Source: Athripsodes cinereus (taxonomy: Eukaryota > Arthropoda > Insecta > Trichoptera > Leptoceridae). From it: a stretch of DNA of 64,000 nucleotides. Each line of letters starts with the position of its first letter. The stretch's first letter is position 1. The position numbers were made by a program, and so were the translations under genes. Positions 10,597 through 21,150 of this stretch are shown one piece after another. Under the pieces are notes generated by a model. The model saw only the letters and a program-made list of their open reading frames with translations. It did not search any database and was not told where the DNA came from. The stretch covers positions 32,465,237 to 32,529,236 of the forward strand of contig OX388307.1 in NCBI GenBank assembly GCA_947579605.1, read 5' to 3'.

Positions 10597-10977
10597 GCCT
10601 AGACTGTGCTTGTTTTATGCAGGCGAGTTACTTCACGCATCGGTGCAGTTTTTGTCTTGTTTGAATGTTCGATGAGATATAAATCTGTTACAGGTAACAT
10701 CTTCTTCTTGTTGTGTCCCGCTAGACTTGTATCTCGAAGGTTCGTAGTTGCAGAATGGAGACCTCGCATGCCTTAAGACTACTGATGTCGTAAGTGCAAG
10801 AGATTATAAATAAAAAGCACATTGATAATAGTTTTAAGTATATATATTTGTATTATAATAATAAGATAACACCAAACATTGGAACCAATATTGATTCAAT
10901 ATATAGCAGCGCAAGATTGTGAATATAGTTAAGATTTATACAGAAATTAAGAAAAAAATATTATAAATTAGTAATTA

Positions 10978-11075
10978 AGAGTAAGAGGACAGTTTGCATG
11001 TTTATTACATGCAGCTGGTCTGCTGGCTACCCCACTTGTGGGATATGCCGTGATGGTATAGTAGTAGTAGTAGTA
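10978..11075 (+). mobile_element. TAG-tailed SINE-like insertion (family 2), copy A only
   Basis: A 5'-truncated copy (GAGGACAGTTTGCATG...CTGGCTACCCCACTTGTGGG) ends in a TAG repeat. It is flanked by GTAATTA at 10971-10977 and 11076-11082. Copy B has the empty site (TTAGTAATTAATATT, about 30178). Confidence 0.8.
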
Positions 11076-11320
11076 GTAATTAATATTATTTTTAAAATGG
11101 GGTACTCGAGCATTTCTACTATATTTTACAAATAATAATTTAGGGAAATGTAACAAATTAAATAAGAGTTAAAAAAAATCCATGCAATAATAATAAAGCT
11201 TAAAAAATTTAAAACCACTCGAAAATAGCCTGATTTAGCGAGGAGAACGCAAATTATCTAATGTGACAAGATTGTGACCCAAAACTTTACAAAAAGGTAT
11301 GTCCGTACGGTGCAGCTGAC

Positions 11321-11412
11321 GCCATCTATATATATATATATATATATATGTGTTTTTATATATATATGTGTTTTATATATATATATGTGTTTTATATATA
11401 TATATGTGTTTT
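11321..11412. repeat. TA microsatellite, copy A
   Basis: Runs of TA interrupted by TGTGTTTT. The matching region of copy B (33690-34065) has longer TA runs and about 310 bp of additional sequence between them. Confidence 0.85.
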
Positions 11413-11490
11413 TCTTTTATGATATATAAAACAAGTTATAATGTTTTTTTTTAAACCTACCCCATAAAATGTAGACTATCGACATTGTGA

Positions 11491-12078
11491 CTAGTTGTAT
11501 GCTGGTGGGTTCGGTGGTGGGTTCGGCGGTGGGTTTGGGGGTGGATTTGGTGGTGGTACTGGTGGATCTGGAGGTGGTACTGGTGGATCTGGAGGTGGTA
11601 CTGGTGGATCTGGAGGTGGAACTGGTGGATCTGGAGGTGGTACTGGTGGATCTGGAGGTGGTACTGGCGGAACTGGGGGTGGTACTGGTGGTATTACTAT
11701 TATTGGTGGCGGCACTACAACCACAGGTGGTACTACAATCACAGGCGGTACTACTGGTGGTTTTGGTGGCGGTACAACTGGTGGCTTTGGTGGTGGTACT
11801 ACTGGTGGTTTTGGTGGTGGAACAACTGGTGGCTTTGGTGGTGGAACAACCGGTGGTTTAGGTGGCGGTACCACTGGTGGCTTTGGTGGTGGAACAACCG
11901 GTGGCTTTGGTGGTGGAACAACTGGTGGCTTTGGTGGTGGAACAACCGGTGGTTTAGGTGGCTTTGGTGGTGGTGGTCTTGGTCTTGGTGCTGGTGGCTC
12001 TATATCATCACAGCTACCTCCTTGAAGAATGGAGCAAAACACCAGCAGTAAAAATACTGCAACCACTCCTAACCTCAT
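11491..12078 (-). CDS. Secreted proline-rich repeat protein, copy A
   Basis: An intronless 195-codon frame. Residues 1-23 form a signal peptide (MRLGVVAVFLLLVFCSILQG, then GSC), so the mature protein should be extracellular, beginning near DDIEPPAPRPRPP. The rest is four low-complexity blocks: about nine 8-residue PPKPPVVP units, a Val/Ile block (VIVVPPVVVVPPPIIVIPP), five PPDPPVPP-type units, and a PPN tail ending in AYN. It should form polyproline-II helix. A TATA box and initiator lie upstream (12127-12166). No classical AATAAA was seen just downstream; CATAAA near 11415 is a candidate. The family is not recognised: a cuticle, silk, salivary or egg-covering protein are possibilities from composition alone. 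The glycine-rich frame on the other strand is its shadow. Confidence 0.7.
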   Translation of the reverse strand: MRLGVVAVFLLLVFCSILQGGSCDDIEPPAPRPRPPPPKPPKPPVVPPPKPPVVPPPKPPVVPPPKPPVVPPPKPPVVPPPKPPVVPPPKPPVVPPPKPPVVPPPKPPVVPPVIVVPPVVVVPPPIIVIPPVPPPVPPVPPPDPPVPPPDPPVPPPDPPVPPPDPPVPPPDPPVPPPNPPPNPPPNPPPNPPAYN

Positions 12079-12126
12079 TTTGTCTTATCCACTCCTCTCT
12101 ATTGCTTGTATAAATAGGAGTTGGAT

Positions 12127-12166
12127 ACTGTTATGCTTTAAGAGAGAAACCAGCTTCTTATATATA
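12127..12166 (-). promoter_or_regulatory. Core promoter of proline-rich gene A
   Basis: On the minus strand TATATATAAG (12157-12166) stands about 33-37 nt ahead of ACAGT (12127-12131), an arthropod-type initiator. This gives a 5' UTR of about 50 nt before the start at 12078. A second A/T block (TATTTATA, about 12110-12117) is too close to the start codon to serve. Confidence 0.5.
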
Positions 12167-12514
12167 CCAGCCCATGCATTGGAAAACTCACATTTATGGA
12201 ATAATGAATCACGAATAAATACTTAATTGACTGACAATTTTTAATATCCTATTATATATCATTAATCCTAAACCACGATATTTCGTGTACGTACAATGTA
12301 CATACATAAAAAATACGGTAATTTGTTTTATTTAATTTTAAATAATAAACACAATTACCAGCACAAACAAACTCTATAAGAGATTTTAAATTAAATCAAT
12401 TTCAACATAGAATTTATGAATGAATAACAACTGTACTGCATGAATTATGCGATCATTAAAGATTTATTATTTTGTATTGTAAAACTGACAACAAAATAAC
12501 AAGGTAAAAAAATC

Positions 12515-12775
12515 ATCTATCCCATCACGGGATATACCAGAAGTATGTTGGGAAGGTAGCGGTTCAATTGCTTTGTAATAAACATCTAAGTCATCCTATC
12601 CATGTAAATATAAAATACGACTTTCAAGATGGGTAACATACCATATCGCTAACCTAAAGATGCTAATTGTCTTAAAACGTGGTGTTTAACGAAATCTTGC
12701 CTTCGACAGGACACTCGAAAACTTACAAAAGAGAGTGTGAAGCCTATTTCTTACTACCAGGGACTTTATGGGATT
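12515..12775 (-). mobile_element. TAG-family SINE-like element (family 2), diverged, copy A
   Basis: The reverse complement runs from the head (AGTAAGAAATAGGC, TTTTCGAGTGTCCTGT) to the tail (CATCCCGTGATGGG-type). Substitutions are many and the insertion predates the duplication (counterpart at 35176-35440). Confidence 0.55.
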
Positions 12776-12809
12776 GACATAAATATAAAAATTCTGTACC
12801 TACTGTACA

Positions 12810-13020
12810 CTCACGCCGCATCCCATGTGGGGTAGGCAGAGAGGACGGAACACCACACAACTTTATCCCTACACACTTCTTTCGCTTCTTCCACAGTTAT
12901 ACAATTTCTCTTGCAGGCACGCCGATTTCTCGTACTCAACACGTTTACGTCCTTGAAAAATCGACCTACGTGGTCAAGTCACGTATCTCTCGGACGTACG
13001 ATGTTTCTTATACATCCTGT
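12810..13020 (-). pseudogene. LINE 3' end, RRACM...SAYP family, copy A
   Basis: On the minus strand TGTGGAAGAAGCGAAAGAAG and TCTCTGCCTACCCCACATGG encode the tail VEEAKEVC...SAYP also seen at 56568-56815. The 3' terminal CTGCCTACCCCAC...GCGGCGTGAGGG matches the 3' end of the family-2 SINE-like elements. Confidence 0.55.
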
Positions 13021-13024
13021 ACAT

Positions 13025-13435
13025 ATGTATTTATATGAAATATAATAATAATAAACATATTTCTTAGTTGGTAGTGGAATTGCCAAAATTATTATTATAT
13101 TTATATATAATTTTCTTTTTTATTACTCACGAAGTAAAACAATAAAAGTGGAAATAATAAATGCATTGATCATGAAAACAATTAAACGGGCAAATTAATT
13201 AGAAAATAATAAGTTTTATTTTATTTGCCATTATTTGAAGTAGACCATTATGTTTTTGTTTTGAAAAAGTAAGTAGTTTAGTACTTAGATATTTAATGAA
13301 ATTAATTAAAAAAAATCATTACAGCGATCAGGTATGGTACAAATTCTAAATATTATTTTTTAATTAGCGCTGAGAAGAAGACCTGTATTTTTTGGTGCAG
13401 TTAGGCCAAACTTTTCAATGTTTCCTTAGGTTGAC
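13025..13435. other. No feature recognised
   Basis: AT-rich sequence shared with 35690-36135, where copy B has about 30 extra bases (near 35765-35795). Nothing else supported. Confidence 0.4.
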
Positions 13436-13440
13436 GCTTA

Positions 13441-13547
13441 TCCTAAGCCAGCCCTTAATTTGGATAAATTAGAGTGACACTATTTATGACACGTTCCTAA
13501 GCCAGCCCTTCATTTGGATAAATTAGAGTGACACTTTATGACACGTA
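13441..13547 (+). repeat. Two-copy tandem repeat of about 55 bp
   Basis: CCTAAGCCAGCCCTTAATTT...GAGTGACACTATTTATGACA occurs twice head to tail with small indels. The same pair is at 36141-36245, so the local duplication predates the large one. Confidence 0.7.
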
Positions 13548-13589
13548 TTAATCTTTTTGGCTAGGTAAAACCCCATTTTTATATTTGAA

Positions 13590-13925
13590 AAAAAGATTCT
13601 CAGAAGGATATTCGGACCTGTGCAACAGAGTTTGGAGAATTCGATACAATGAAGAAGTCCACAACTTCTACGATGAGCCGAACATAGTAAAATGTATTAA
13701 AGTTGGAAGATTGAGATGGGCTGAGGACGTGTAGAGAATGAGTGAGGAAAAAGTGCCAAAGAAAATCTTTCTTACAAGACCACAAGGTAGACGTAGCATT
13801 GGCAGACCCAAACTCCGGTGGATAGATGGGGTACAGAGGGATATAGACAACATTGGCATCAGGGATTGGAAGAGTATGTGCCAAGATAGGGGGAGATGGA
13901 GACGAATAATGAAAAACCTATTTAT
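13590..13925 (+). pseudogene. RTE-like LINE ORF2 C-terminus, copy A
   Basis: The plus strand encodes CIKVGRLRWAED, an in-frame stop, then RMSEEKVPKKIFLTRPQGRR, SIGRPKLRWIDGVQRDI and WKSMCQDRGRWRR. This is the LRWAGHxxRM...GRPxxRW...RW pattern of RTE-type polyproteins. Copy A then lost about 50 bp with AAT at both edges, removing the last codons. Copy B keeps them (MLEEAKAHNGL and stop). Confidence 0.75.
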
Positions 13926-14149
13926 TTCCGGGGTTTAAAGGGGTGAGTATTTTTGAATACCAAAATTGGTTATTTAAACACCATTTTAGAAAATTTAAGA
14001 TATTTAAAAACATTAACGACATTTCGAGTTAAAGAATCATGTTTTCTCAATTCATTAATTCTTTTTTCTTGACATTTTTTTTTGTTTGTGAAGGGAATAT
14101 AGTAAAGTTCATAGTTTTAAATTGAGTAATTAATATTCTAAAAAAAAAG

Positions 14150-15030
14150 AAAACATGTGCATTGTGTTGCATTTTTTGAAATACATTTTCGACGTTCATA
14201 TATAATAATAATAATAATAAACTTCATTGCACAAAAAAACAACATATGAAAATATTCAATTAAACTATACAAAAAAAAATGTGCAATGGGCGAGTTTATC
14301 GCAGAAGCGCGATATCTTCCAACTAACCCATTAAACAAAAACTAAAATTTAACAATTAATAAATAAAATAAATAATTGAAGATATATACATACAAATAAA
14401 TATAAATAATATATATACATATCTATATAAAACTACCCAAATATAAAACAATTTCGGATACGTGACACGACATAGATGATGGAATACGGGAATAGGATAA
14501 GTGGTAGGAATGGGTCAGGATTGCTCATTGTGTATAAATATACAAAAAAAGATTTAAAACCATGGGAAACCTCTATTCAAGTAGATGAGACGGAAGACTA
14601 GCAAACATTAACTTCTTTCTTGAAGTTATAAAAAGAAGTACAAGTTCGGGTTTTTAGTGGAAGCTGGTTCCACAACCTAGCACCATGAACTGAAAAAGAA
14701 TCGGTGTAACAGCTCGAACGATGTGACGGGATCACTAGAAGATTGTTGGAGATTGATCGTAGTGAAAGTCCGTGGGAGTGTAAAAACTCAAATCTTTCCT
14801 TCAAATATAATGGAGTGTTGGGATCAAATAAAATTTTATAAAGAAGGCAAAGAGTGTGAGCATTTCTGCGTTGAAGAATAGTTTTCCAGCCAAGCCAATA
14901 TATACATCTTATTAATGGAATAAAAATTTGTGGCCACTTTTTATTTAAATAACGGTCTTTATTGATTGAATGACGTGAGAACTGCTGTTCTTGAAACATC
15001 CAAGTGAAAAATAGTGGTACCATTTCTATT
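14150..15030 (-). pseudogene. LINE ORF C-terminus with full 3' UTR, copy A
   Basis: The minus-strand frame 14598-15023 (141 codons) includes RRNAHTLCLLYKILFDPNTP, YLKERFEFL, then SFSVHGARLWNQLPLKTR and FYNFKKEVN, the RLWN-LP...FKK pattern that closes jockey/CR1-like polyproteins. The 3' UTR carries GGGTTAGTTGGAAGATATCG and GATAAACTCGCCC, then an AATAAAGTTT-like end and an ATT-repeat tail (about 14204-14220). Copy B is split by a second LINE. Confidence 0.7.
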
Positions 15031-15034
15031 TCAT

Positions 15035-15870
15035 ATTATGTGTCGCTGAGTTCGGAAATTCGCTATGACATATTTTTGTGATTCGGAGAAATTCAATTAT
15101 AACTATTGCTTATATGTACAAGTACTTGTATTCAACGTACTTTCCTGAAGCCAAACAAGTTTGTAAATTGTAGTATTGTTACAACCGTTCAATTTAAAAA
15201 AAATTGCTATTGAATAAAAATAAACTGTTCATTTTGTGTACATAAAAAAAACTCCTATTGGTCGGATGAGTAATAGAACATTTTGTTAAATGACACATAG
15301 AAGAATATAGTGGGATTTTTTCTCGTCATTTTTTTTTTGTAACAATGGTGAGTGTTTTGAAAGAAACAATTTTCTACGGTTTAAGAATATTTTATTACGA
15401 ATCAAACGACATATATAACTCAATTTTCGTGAAAATGTGTTATAGCGGATTTCGAAATTCAGCGACTCTTTTTTTAAAATAACACAATCTAAAAACGCCA
15501 CTTGTTCTACATCTTGCAAATGTACGTATTGTATCACTGTGTGTTTACATTTTCAGTAAAAACATAATATTAATATTTTGAAATTTCTTCCCTTCGGCTG
15601 TGTATTATATTTTATGAACCAGCTAATGTATGTAGGCTATACTCTCAAAGTTCAATGACGTGAAAAACCCAGAATATCCGGAAACCTTAGTGTAAACAAC
15701 GTTTTTGCAAAAATCAATACATTTCGGAAATCGGTAGGTTTCGTTAAAAACCCGAGTAAATATTATATTTCGAAAAAAAATATATGACATATCCCACAAG
15801 CGAAATTGTATTGGACTTACGTAATATTATATATGTAAAAGTTTTCCTCTTAATGCCATTTTTAATGTTT
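15035..15870. other. Unassigned sequence conserved with copy B
   Basis: An 83-codon minus-strand frame (15286-15537) exists in both copies with one amino-acid change, but the copies are too similar for that to show selection, and no domain or promoter is visible. No other feature recognised. Confidence 0.35.
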
Positions 15871-15990
15871 CAAAGATATATTTGGGTATTTGTTATAAGC
15901 CCAATACAACTTTATACACCATTCACACAAATTTTAAAGCTTATGTCGTGAATGGGGAGTTTTTCCAGCACCTGGGGTCGAACCGCAAAG
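15871..15990 (-). mobile_element. SINE-1 fragment, copy A
   Basis: The reverse complement contains the SINE-1 B box as GGTTCGACCCC, then the body (AAAACTCCCCATTCACGACA, CCAATACAAC) and the ATATATCTTT-like end. The head is interrupted at about 15990 by the TIR element that follows. Confidence 0.6.
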
Positions 15991-16132
15991 CCAGACAAAC
16001 CGTACTTTGCGATCGACTACTGGCGAACTTTTCAACAATCTACCTACATGTACCGTGTAATTATGCGTTATTGTTGCGGTTATTGTCGAAAATTCGTTTG
16101 TAGTCGATCGCCAAGTGCGTGTTTGTCTAGGG
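15991..16132. mobile_element. CCCTAG-type TIR MITE, copy A, left end lost
   Basis: Inverted arms GATCGACTACTGGCGAA and TTCGTTTGTAGTCGATC flank a centre (CTACATGTACCGTGTAATTA) shared with 54058-54224. Copy A lacks about eight bases at the left tip (GGGCCGTA) that copy B retains. Confidence 0.6.
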
Positions 16133-16239
16133 GGTCAGACATTCGGGATAAGTGGCAAATATCATCGCTGATTGAAGATTAAATATATAACTTACAAAAG
16201 AAAAGAAGAAAAAACCAAAATTGTAAATTTAAATTAAGA

Positions 16240-16375
16240 CATTTTACATCTTTAATTCAGCGATGAGATTTGCCACCCATCCTGAATATATTAATTTTTT
16301 AATTGTCACGGAGAGGACAGCATGGATGCAGGTTATCTGCTGGCTACCCCACATTTGATGTGCTAGTGTGATAAT
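16240..16375 (+). mobile_element. TAG-family SINE-like element (family 2), copy A
   Basis: GATTTGCCACCCATCCTGAA, CACGGAGAGGACAGC and CTGCTGGCTACCCCACAT match the family consensus. The tail is eroded. Counterpart at 39780-39905. Confidence 0.65.
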
Positions 16376-16439
16376 TGAACGAGCAAGCGAGACTGTATTT
16401 GCATATAGACATGTTAGGTACCTACCTATATCTTTTTAA

Positions 16440-16560
16440 TTAATTGTGGCGCATGGTGTTGGATGGTCACTGATCTCTGAAAGATTTACCTTTTATCTGT
16501 ACTTTATATGTATGTACATGTAGTTATTGTATGTTTTGTGCTTGTAATAAATAAATGAAT
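16440..16560 (+). mobile_element. LINE 3' end with TAAATAAATG tail, copy A
   Basis: GTGGCGCATGGTGTTGGATG leads to GTGCTTGTAATAAATAAATG, the TAAA-repeat tail of a non-LTR element. Confidence 0.4.
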
Positions 16561-16611
16561 GTGGAGTATGCCTTGATAGCATTGATGAATATAAAGAGAT
16601 ACATAGGTATT

Positions 16612-16895
16612 TAAAGAGATACATAGGTAATCCCGTGGAGCACCCGGTAAAGAATTGGTCTCCCACTCTTCTGCGTAAGTTTTCGAGTGTCCTGTAAAAG
16701 GCAGGTGTTCGAAAAAATTAAGACATTTTACATCTTAAATTCAGCGATGAGGTTTGCCACCCATCCTGAATGTCTTGATTTTATATTGGCACGAAGAGGA
16801 CAGTTTGCATGTTTCTTACATGCAGCTGATCTGCTGGCTACCCCACTTGTGGGATATGCCGTGATGGTATAGTAGTAGATAATAGTAGTAGTAGT
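16612..16895 (+). mobile_element. TAG-tailed SINE-like element (family 2), full length, copy A only
   Basis: One of the two best copies: head CCCGTGGAGCACCCGGTAAA, mid CTGTAAAAGGCAGGTGTTCG, CATCCTGAATGTCTTG, 3' block CTGGCTACCCCACTTGTGGG and a TAG repeat. Copy B has an uninterrupted site (CATAGGTATTTATTTTG, about 40340). GTATTTA at both edges is the likely target duplication. The left flank also duplicates AAAGAGATACATAGGTA. Confidence 0.8.
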
Positions 16896-16899
16896 AGTA

Positions 16900-17285
16900 T
16901 TTATTTTGTTTTATTATTTATACATGTGGATCCACCGAAGAATGTTAAGAATATCTTGGGCTGACATGATAAGTAACGTTGAAGGATTACGTAGAGCAAA
17001 TGCTCATAGAGAATTGTTCACAACAATCAAGCTCCGTAAATTTCATAATTATTTTGGTCACATAATGAGAGAAGAAAAATATGTCATCCTAAAACTAGTC
17101 ATAGAAGGGAAGATTGAGGGCCGTAGAGAGTTTGGAAGAAGGTGGCTTTCCTGGCTCCAGAACATTCTCAGGAGTGGACCAGAATGAGAGGTATGGAGGA
17201 GCTGTTTCGTGCCGTCCAGAACAGGAAGGATTTCTCCCAGGTTGTCGTCAACATTGGGGGGACCCGACAAGACACGTAGAGAAGA
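16900..17285 (+). pseudogene. LINE ORF2 C-terminal remnant, copy A
   Basis: The frame 16906-17187 gives HRRMLRISWADMISN, RRANAHRELFTTIKLRKF, FGHIMREEKYVILKLVIEG, KIEGRREFGRRWLSWLQN. After a frameshift come ELFRAVQNRKDFSQVVVN and a stop. This is the KLxYFGHIMR...GRRxxSWLKN...ELFRAA C-terminus of an insect LINE. In copy B about 265 bp of this is deleted (40350-40490). Confidence 0.7.
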
Positions 17286-17696
17286 AGTAGAAGATTTATA
17301 CATGCGATACTTAAAAAAAAGGTTACGCAATTTCAGCAAGTATATCGTTTAATCGCACGATTTCTAAACTTTTTTCTGGAAAGTGGACACACAATTTACG
17401 AAATACTTAACTATAATTCTCAACCATTTGTGTTTTATTACGGCAAATAATGCGATTGATGTAAGGCTCTAGGTACTTCCTGCGCAATAATACGCTACGA
17501 TTAATCACATAACTCATGACAAATCTCAAATATTATAACCCAAGGTTTTTTCTTCTTTATTTATACCTTCTTAGTAGTAACATGTGGTAGAAATGTGACG
17601 AATGTCTAATTCTTCATATTTTCCATTTGGTTTGGGAATTCGTAATATTCATCAATCTTGCGGTTTTCGCGCAACTATTTTATAAATAACTATAAT

Positions 17697-17830
17697 AATT
17701 ATAATAATAATAAAAAACTTTATTGCACAAAAAAACAACATATGAAAATATTCAATTTAACTATACAAAAAAAAATTGTGCAATGGGCGAGTTTATCGCA
17801 GAAGCGCGATATCTTCCAACTAACCCATTT
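17697..17830 (-). mobile_element. LINE 3' UTR fragment, AACTCGCCC family, copy A
   Basis: Minus strand: GGGTTAGTTGGAAGATATCG, GATAAACTCGCCCATTGCAC, then TGCAATAAAGTTTTTTATTA and an ATT tail. Only the 3' end inserted, the normal outcome of 5' truncation. Confidence 0.65.
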
Positions 17831-17869
17831 ATTACTATTACCACTACACCATTACACCACTACACCAAC

Positions 17870-18065
17870 TATCTTCTATTACCACTACACCATCACGACA
17901 TATCCCACAAATGGGGCAGCCAATCAAAAAATTAGGCATTCAAGATGGATGGCAAACCTCATCGCTAAATTTAAGATGCGAAATGTCTTTATTTTTCGAA
18001 CACCTGCCTTTTACTGAACACTCTAAAATTTACTGAAAAGAGTGAGATACCAATTTTTCGCCGGG
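17870..18065 (-). mobile_element. TAG-family SINE-like element (family 2), copy A
   Basis: The reverse complement includes CGGCGAAAAATTGGTATCTC, AAAAGGCAGGTGTTCG, GTTTGCCATCCATCTTGAAT and a deleted 3' block, then GTCGTGATGGTGTAG. Confidence 0.6.
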
Positions 18066-18069
18066 AAAA

Positions 18070-18560
18070 TTATTCTCATTCATGTTTTCCAAATTTCATT
18101 TTAAATTTAATTTATTTTTTTAGTTTTATAACTTTGGTTTATAGGTTTGATTGTTTTAATATATTTTTAATAAAGGAATTATCCTAGAACAGGTCTCCCT
18201 TTTTGGACATTCAAATATATGCATTGGTTGTATGATTGTGTTTATGATGAAATAAATAATTAAATTTGTTATTTTAATGCTAATAATATTCGTCACATCA
18301 CTAATACTCAGATATATTTTTTCTATCCGCGATAAAGTGAAACGATACAAAGAAACATTTTCTTGTTGTATCCCATCATTAATAATAATTTCCTACTATG
18401 TTTTGCTCCGGGTTTTCGAAAAGATTTCGAAAATTATTTAGTTATTATTTATTGGCGTTCACCCATATTAATAATAGTTCTTTAGACCTGGATAAAAATA
18501 TTACTTTGGGTCAAAATATTCGTATCATTATTTGCGAGTAATTCTTCTATATTTTTATTT
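18070..18560. other. No feature recognised
   Basis: AT-rich sequence shared with 41230-41725. No supported gene or repeat. Confidence 0.35.
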
Positions 18561-18565
18561 TATTT

Positions 18566-19040
18566 TGCAACATATTTATTGACTCTCAGTTATAGGTGAG
18601 TACTTATTTTGTGTATCTCTACCTAGATACTAAATTTGCAACATATTTATTGACTCGCAGTGATAGGTGGGTACTAAATTTGTGTATCTCTAGATACTTA
18701 ATTTGCTACATATTTATTGACTCGCAGGTGGGTACTTAATTTGCGTATCTCTAGATGCTTAATTTGCAACATATTTATTAACTCGCAGGTGGGTACTTAA
18801 TTTGTGTATCTCTAGATGCTTAATTTGCAACATATTTACTGACTCGCAGTGAAAGGTGGGTAGGTACTTAATTTGTGTATCTCTAAATGCTTAATTTACA
18901 ACATATTTATTGACTCGCAGTGATAGTTGGGTACCTAATTTGTGTATCTCTAGATGCTTAATTTGCAACATATTTATTGACTGGCAGTGAAAGGTGAATA
19001 GGCACTTAATTATTTTGTATCTCTTGATATGTATTAAATT
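18566..19040 (+). repeat. Minisatellite, seven units of about 60-75 bp, copy A
   Basis: Units share GCAACATATTTATTGACTCG, GTGGGTACTTAATTTGTG and TATCTCTAGATGCTTAATTT. Some units lack the TGATAGG block. Copy B has six units, one split by the 41995-42209 hairpin insertion. Confidence 0.85.
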
Positions 19041-19065
19041 TTTATACCAAAACTAGAATAATTGT

Positions 19066-19115
19066 ACTACTACTACTACAATCCCATCACGGCGAATCCC
19101 AAGAATGGGGTAGCC
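19066..19115 (-). mobile_element. 3' fragment of family-2 element, copy A
   Basis: The reverse complement GCTGGCTACCCCATTCTTGG, GATTCGCCGTGATGGGATT ends in a TAG repeat. Only the last 50 bp are present. Confidence 0.6.
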
Positions 19116-19274
19116 AGCAAAAAATTGGATTCTTATGTTGATCAGCCATTGCCTGTTGCATTTTGCTCTTCTCGATACCTCCAAATTGGAGACCAGATTC
19201 AGTATATTATACTTAAGTACCTAAAAAGTTTGATGATTCTCAACTCTTATTAACACTGTGTGAACGACTTGAAT

Positions 19275-19328
19275 TTTTCTGCCCTGTGCTCCCGAGAGGA
19301 GCGTTGAGGGCGATGATGATGATGATGA
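19275..19328 (+). mobile_element. 54-bp LINE 3' end with 14-bp TSD, copy A only
   Basis: CTGCCCTGTGCTCCCGAGAG...GCGTTGAGGG plus a GAT repeat matches the 3' end of the LINE at 4108-4464. TGAACGACTTGAAT occurs at 19261-19274 and 19329-19342, and only once in copy B (about 42592-42605). Confidence 0.9.
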
Positions 19329-19639
19329 TGAACGACTTGAATATTTATTACATGGAGTTAAACCACTTCTTCTCCATTTTTTCATACCGTTATAGTATCA
19401 ATGAACTATTTTTCGAAGTTGTGTTGCCACATCATCATTGGTACGAAGTAAAGTACCTACCTAACAATAATATACTTTTATATCTATTACATTCACATAT
19501 GTATTTGCAACAGTATGAGATACAGGAATACGCTCCCAATATCCTATTAAAACGTTATTATCTATCGAATAGTGTTATTACTTTGATGACAACTGTAAAG
19601 ATAATATTGTTATTGGCAAATTGTCTTCTTCATTCGACA

Positions 19640-20060
19640 TAACATCAGGCATCCAAGGCTGCTCATCACCATCGCGGAGGGAAAGACCGAGGGCAGAAAT
19701 GGTAGAAGTCGACCGAGAGATATCTATATAGACCAAGTGAAGAAGGAAATGAATTGTGGCTCAAACGTAGAACTAGAGGAATGGAGAAGATAATCCAACT
19801 CGTTGCAAACCAATACAATGGATTGTAACTCACTACATATACATTCAACTTTAAAAAACGTGTGCTGAAGATTCATTGATCGGAACATGTCGAAAATGAA
19901 GAGGTGTTCATCAGGGTAGGTGAAGATAGGCAACTTCTTGAAAAATTAACCAATATCGAGCTTACTAGATGGGCCACAACATCGGGAAGACAGAAATTAT
20001 ATAAGTCGACCAAAATAGATCTGTTATAAATTGTAAAATAAAAAGCTGATGGCACTTTTT
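19640..20060 (+). pseudogene. LINE C-terminal remnants, copy A
   Basis: Broken frames give GRPRAEMVEVDREI and YIDQVKKEMNCGSNVELEEW, then DEEVFIRVGEDRQLLEKLTN and ELTRWATTSGR. These resemble two overlapping pieces of LINE C-termini. Copy B has lost about 225 bp from the middle (near 43050). Confidence 0.5.
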
Positions 20061-20639
20061 TTCCTTTTTTGTTATTTCGGAAAATTATAAACCCAGGTTT
20101 ATTTTCAAGCAAGGTTTTCTAGCAACGTAGTAAACAAGGTACTTATTGTTGTGGAGACCCAATCGAACAATTTGAGGTGTGTCTTTAAGTTCTTAGTCTT
20201 CAAAAGATTAACTAACTCAAATTTTTACTTTATTTTTTGCAATAAGGCTGATTGCTGCTATTGTCCCGCGACATTTAGATAAAGTTGCATATATGTCTAT
20301 ACAAAAGGTAAATTTCATTAGAAATTGCACTCGTGTTTATAACTACTCGACTAGTAATAACTTTTCAAACGAAAATAGATCTGGTTTTGTGTAATAGTAA
20401 ATTCAAATTATGTATTCACACAAATCCATATACTTATTTTATTACTTCAGGAAAAAAAAAAATTCTTCAAAATTATACAAAGAGCACAAAAAATATTGTG
20501 GAAGCAATGAACAATTTTTACAATATACCTATGTTATTAATTTACACATACAATATTAATAATACAATATAATTGACTAAAATACTGATAATAAACAATC
20601 TTACGCTAAAATACATTCACATGAAATACAATCAATTTA

Positions 20640-20870
20640 CAGATAGCGAGTAAAGTAATGCAAGGAACCATGAAAATGGCATATTAGGCATCTTATTACG
20701 AAACAAAAAAATCAACACTTGAATGAACGTATCATATTCAGAGGATCACTTATCTAAAATGAAGTTGAACTGGTCACATAACCAAAATTGGTGATTCTAG
20801 ATAGACTAATAAGGCTTTGGAATGATAGCTTCAGCGAGAAAGTAAAGTGTCGGCACCCCAAGGGTGATCT
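20640..20870 (+). pseudogene. LINE C-terminal remnant, copy A
   Basis: With frameshifts, ENGILGILLRNKKINT, HLSKMKLNWS(H) and a decayed GRP stretch before SDDN match the MLGIxLRDKxxN...SKLKWxWAGH pattern of insect LINEs. Counterpart at 43740-43970. Confidence 0.5.
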
Positions 20871-21150
20871 GATGATAATATACAGCCTGCAAGTGCTTGA
20901 ATGCAGTTTGCTCGAGATGAAATTATGTTTATTTCACAGAAAACAACATTAAATTAAAATAAAACAGTTGCACCAAATAATATAAAAACAGATTTGGCAG
21001 CGCGTTCCTTTTTAGAATCCTTTTGTGTAAATAAAAGGGGAGGTATGTGTTGATTAATGGATGCAAAAGGGCTGATAATGATGATGAAAAAATTAAATTT
21101 AATGTTTCAGTGTTGACATTGTGAAACAACATTTAAATAATATAATATAT

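Noticed and set aside
11487..11861. Val/Leu-rich open frame on the plus strand, also at 34025-34504
   Set aside because: Another frame shadow of the same 18- and 24-bp repeats; repeat periods that are multiples of three keep all frames open.
11495..12025. Long glycine-rich open frame on the plus strand (176 codons), also at 34171-34704
   Set aside because: It is the antisense of the proline-rich gene: GGT/GGA runs are the complement of CCA/CCT. The minus frame has a signal peptide and promoter, and the plus frame has neither.
15286..15537. 83-codon minus-strand frame conserved in both copies (38818-39069)
   Set aside because: The two copies are nearly identical throughout, so conservation says nothing about function; no domain or promoter seen.
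18566..19040. CRISPR-like array
   Set aside because: Units are contiguous and nearly identical with no unique spacers; this is a minisatellite in a eukaryotic genome.
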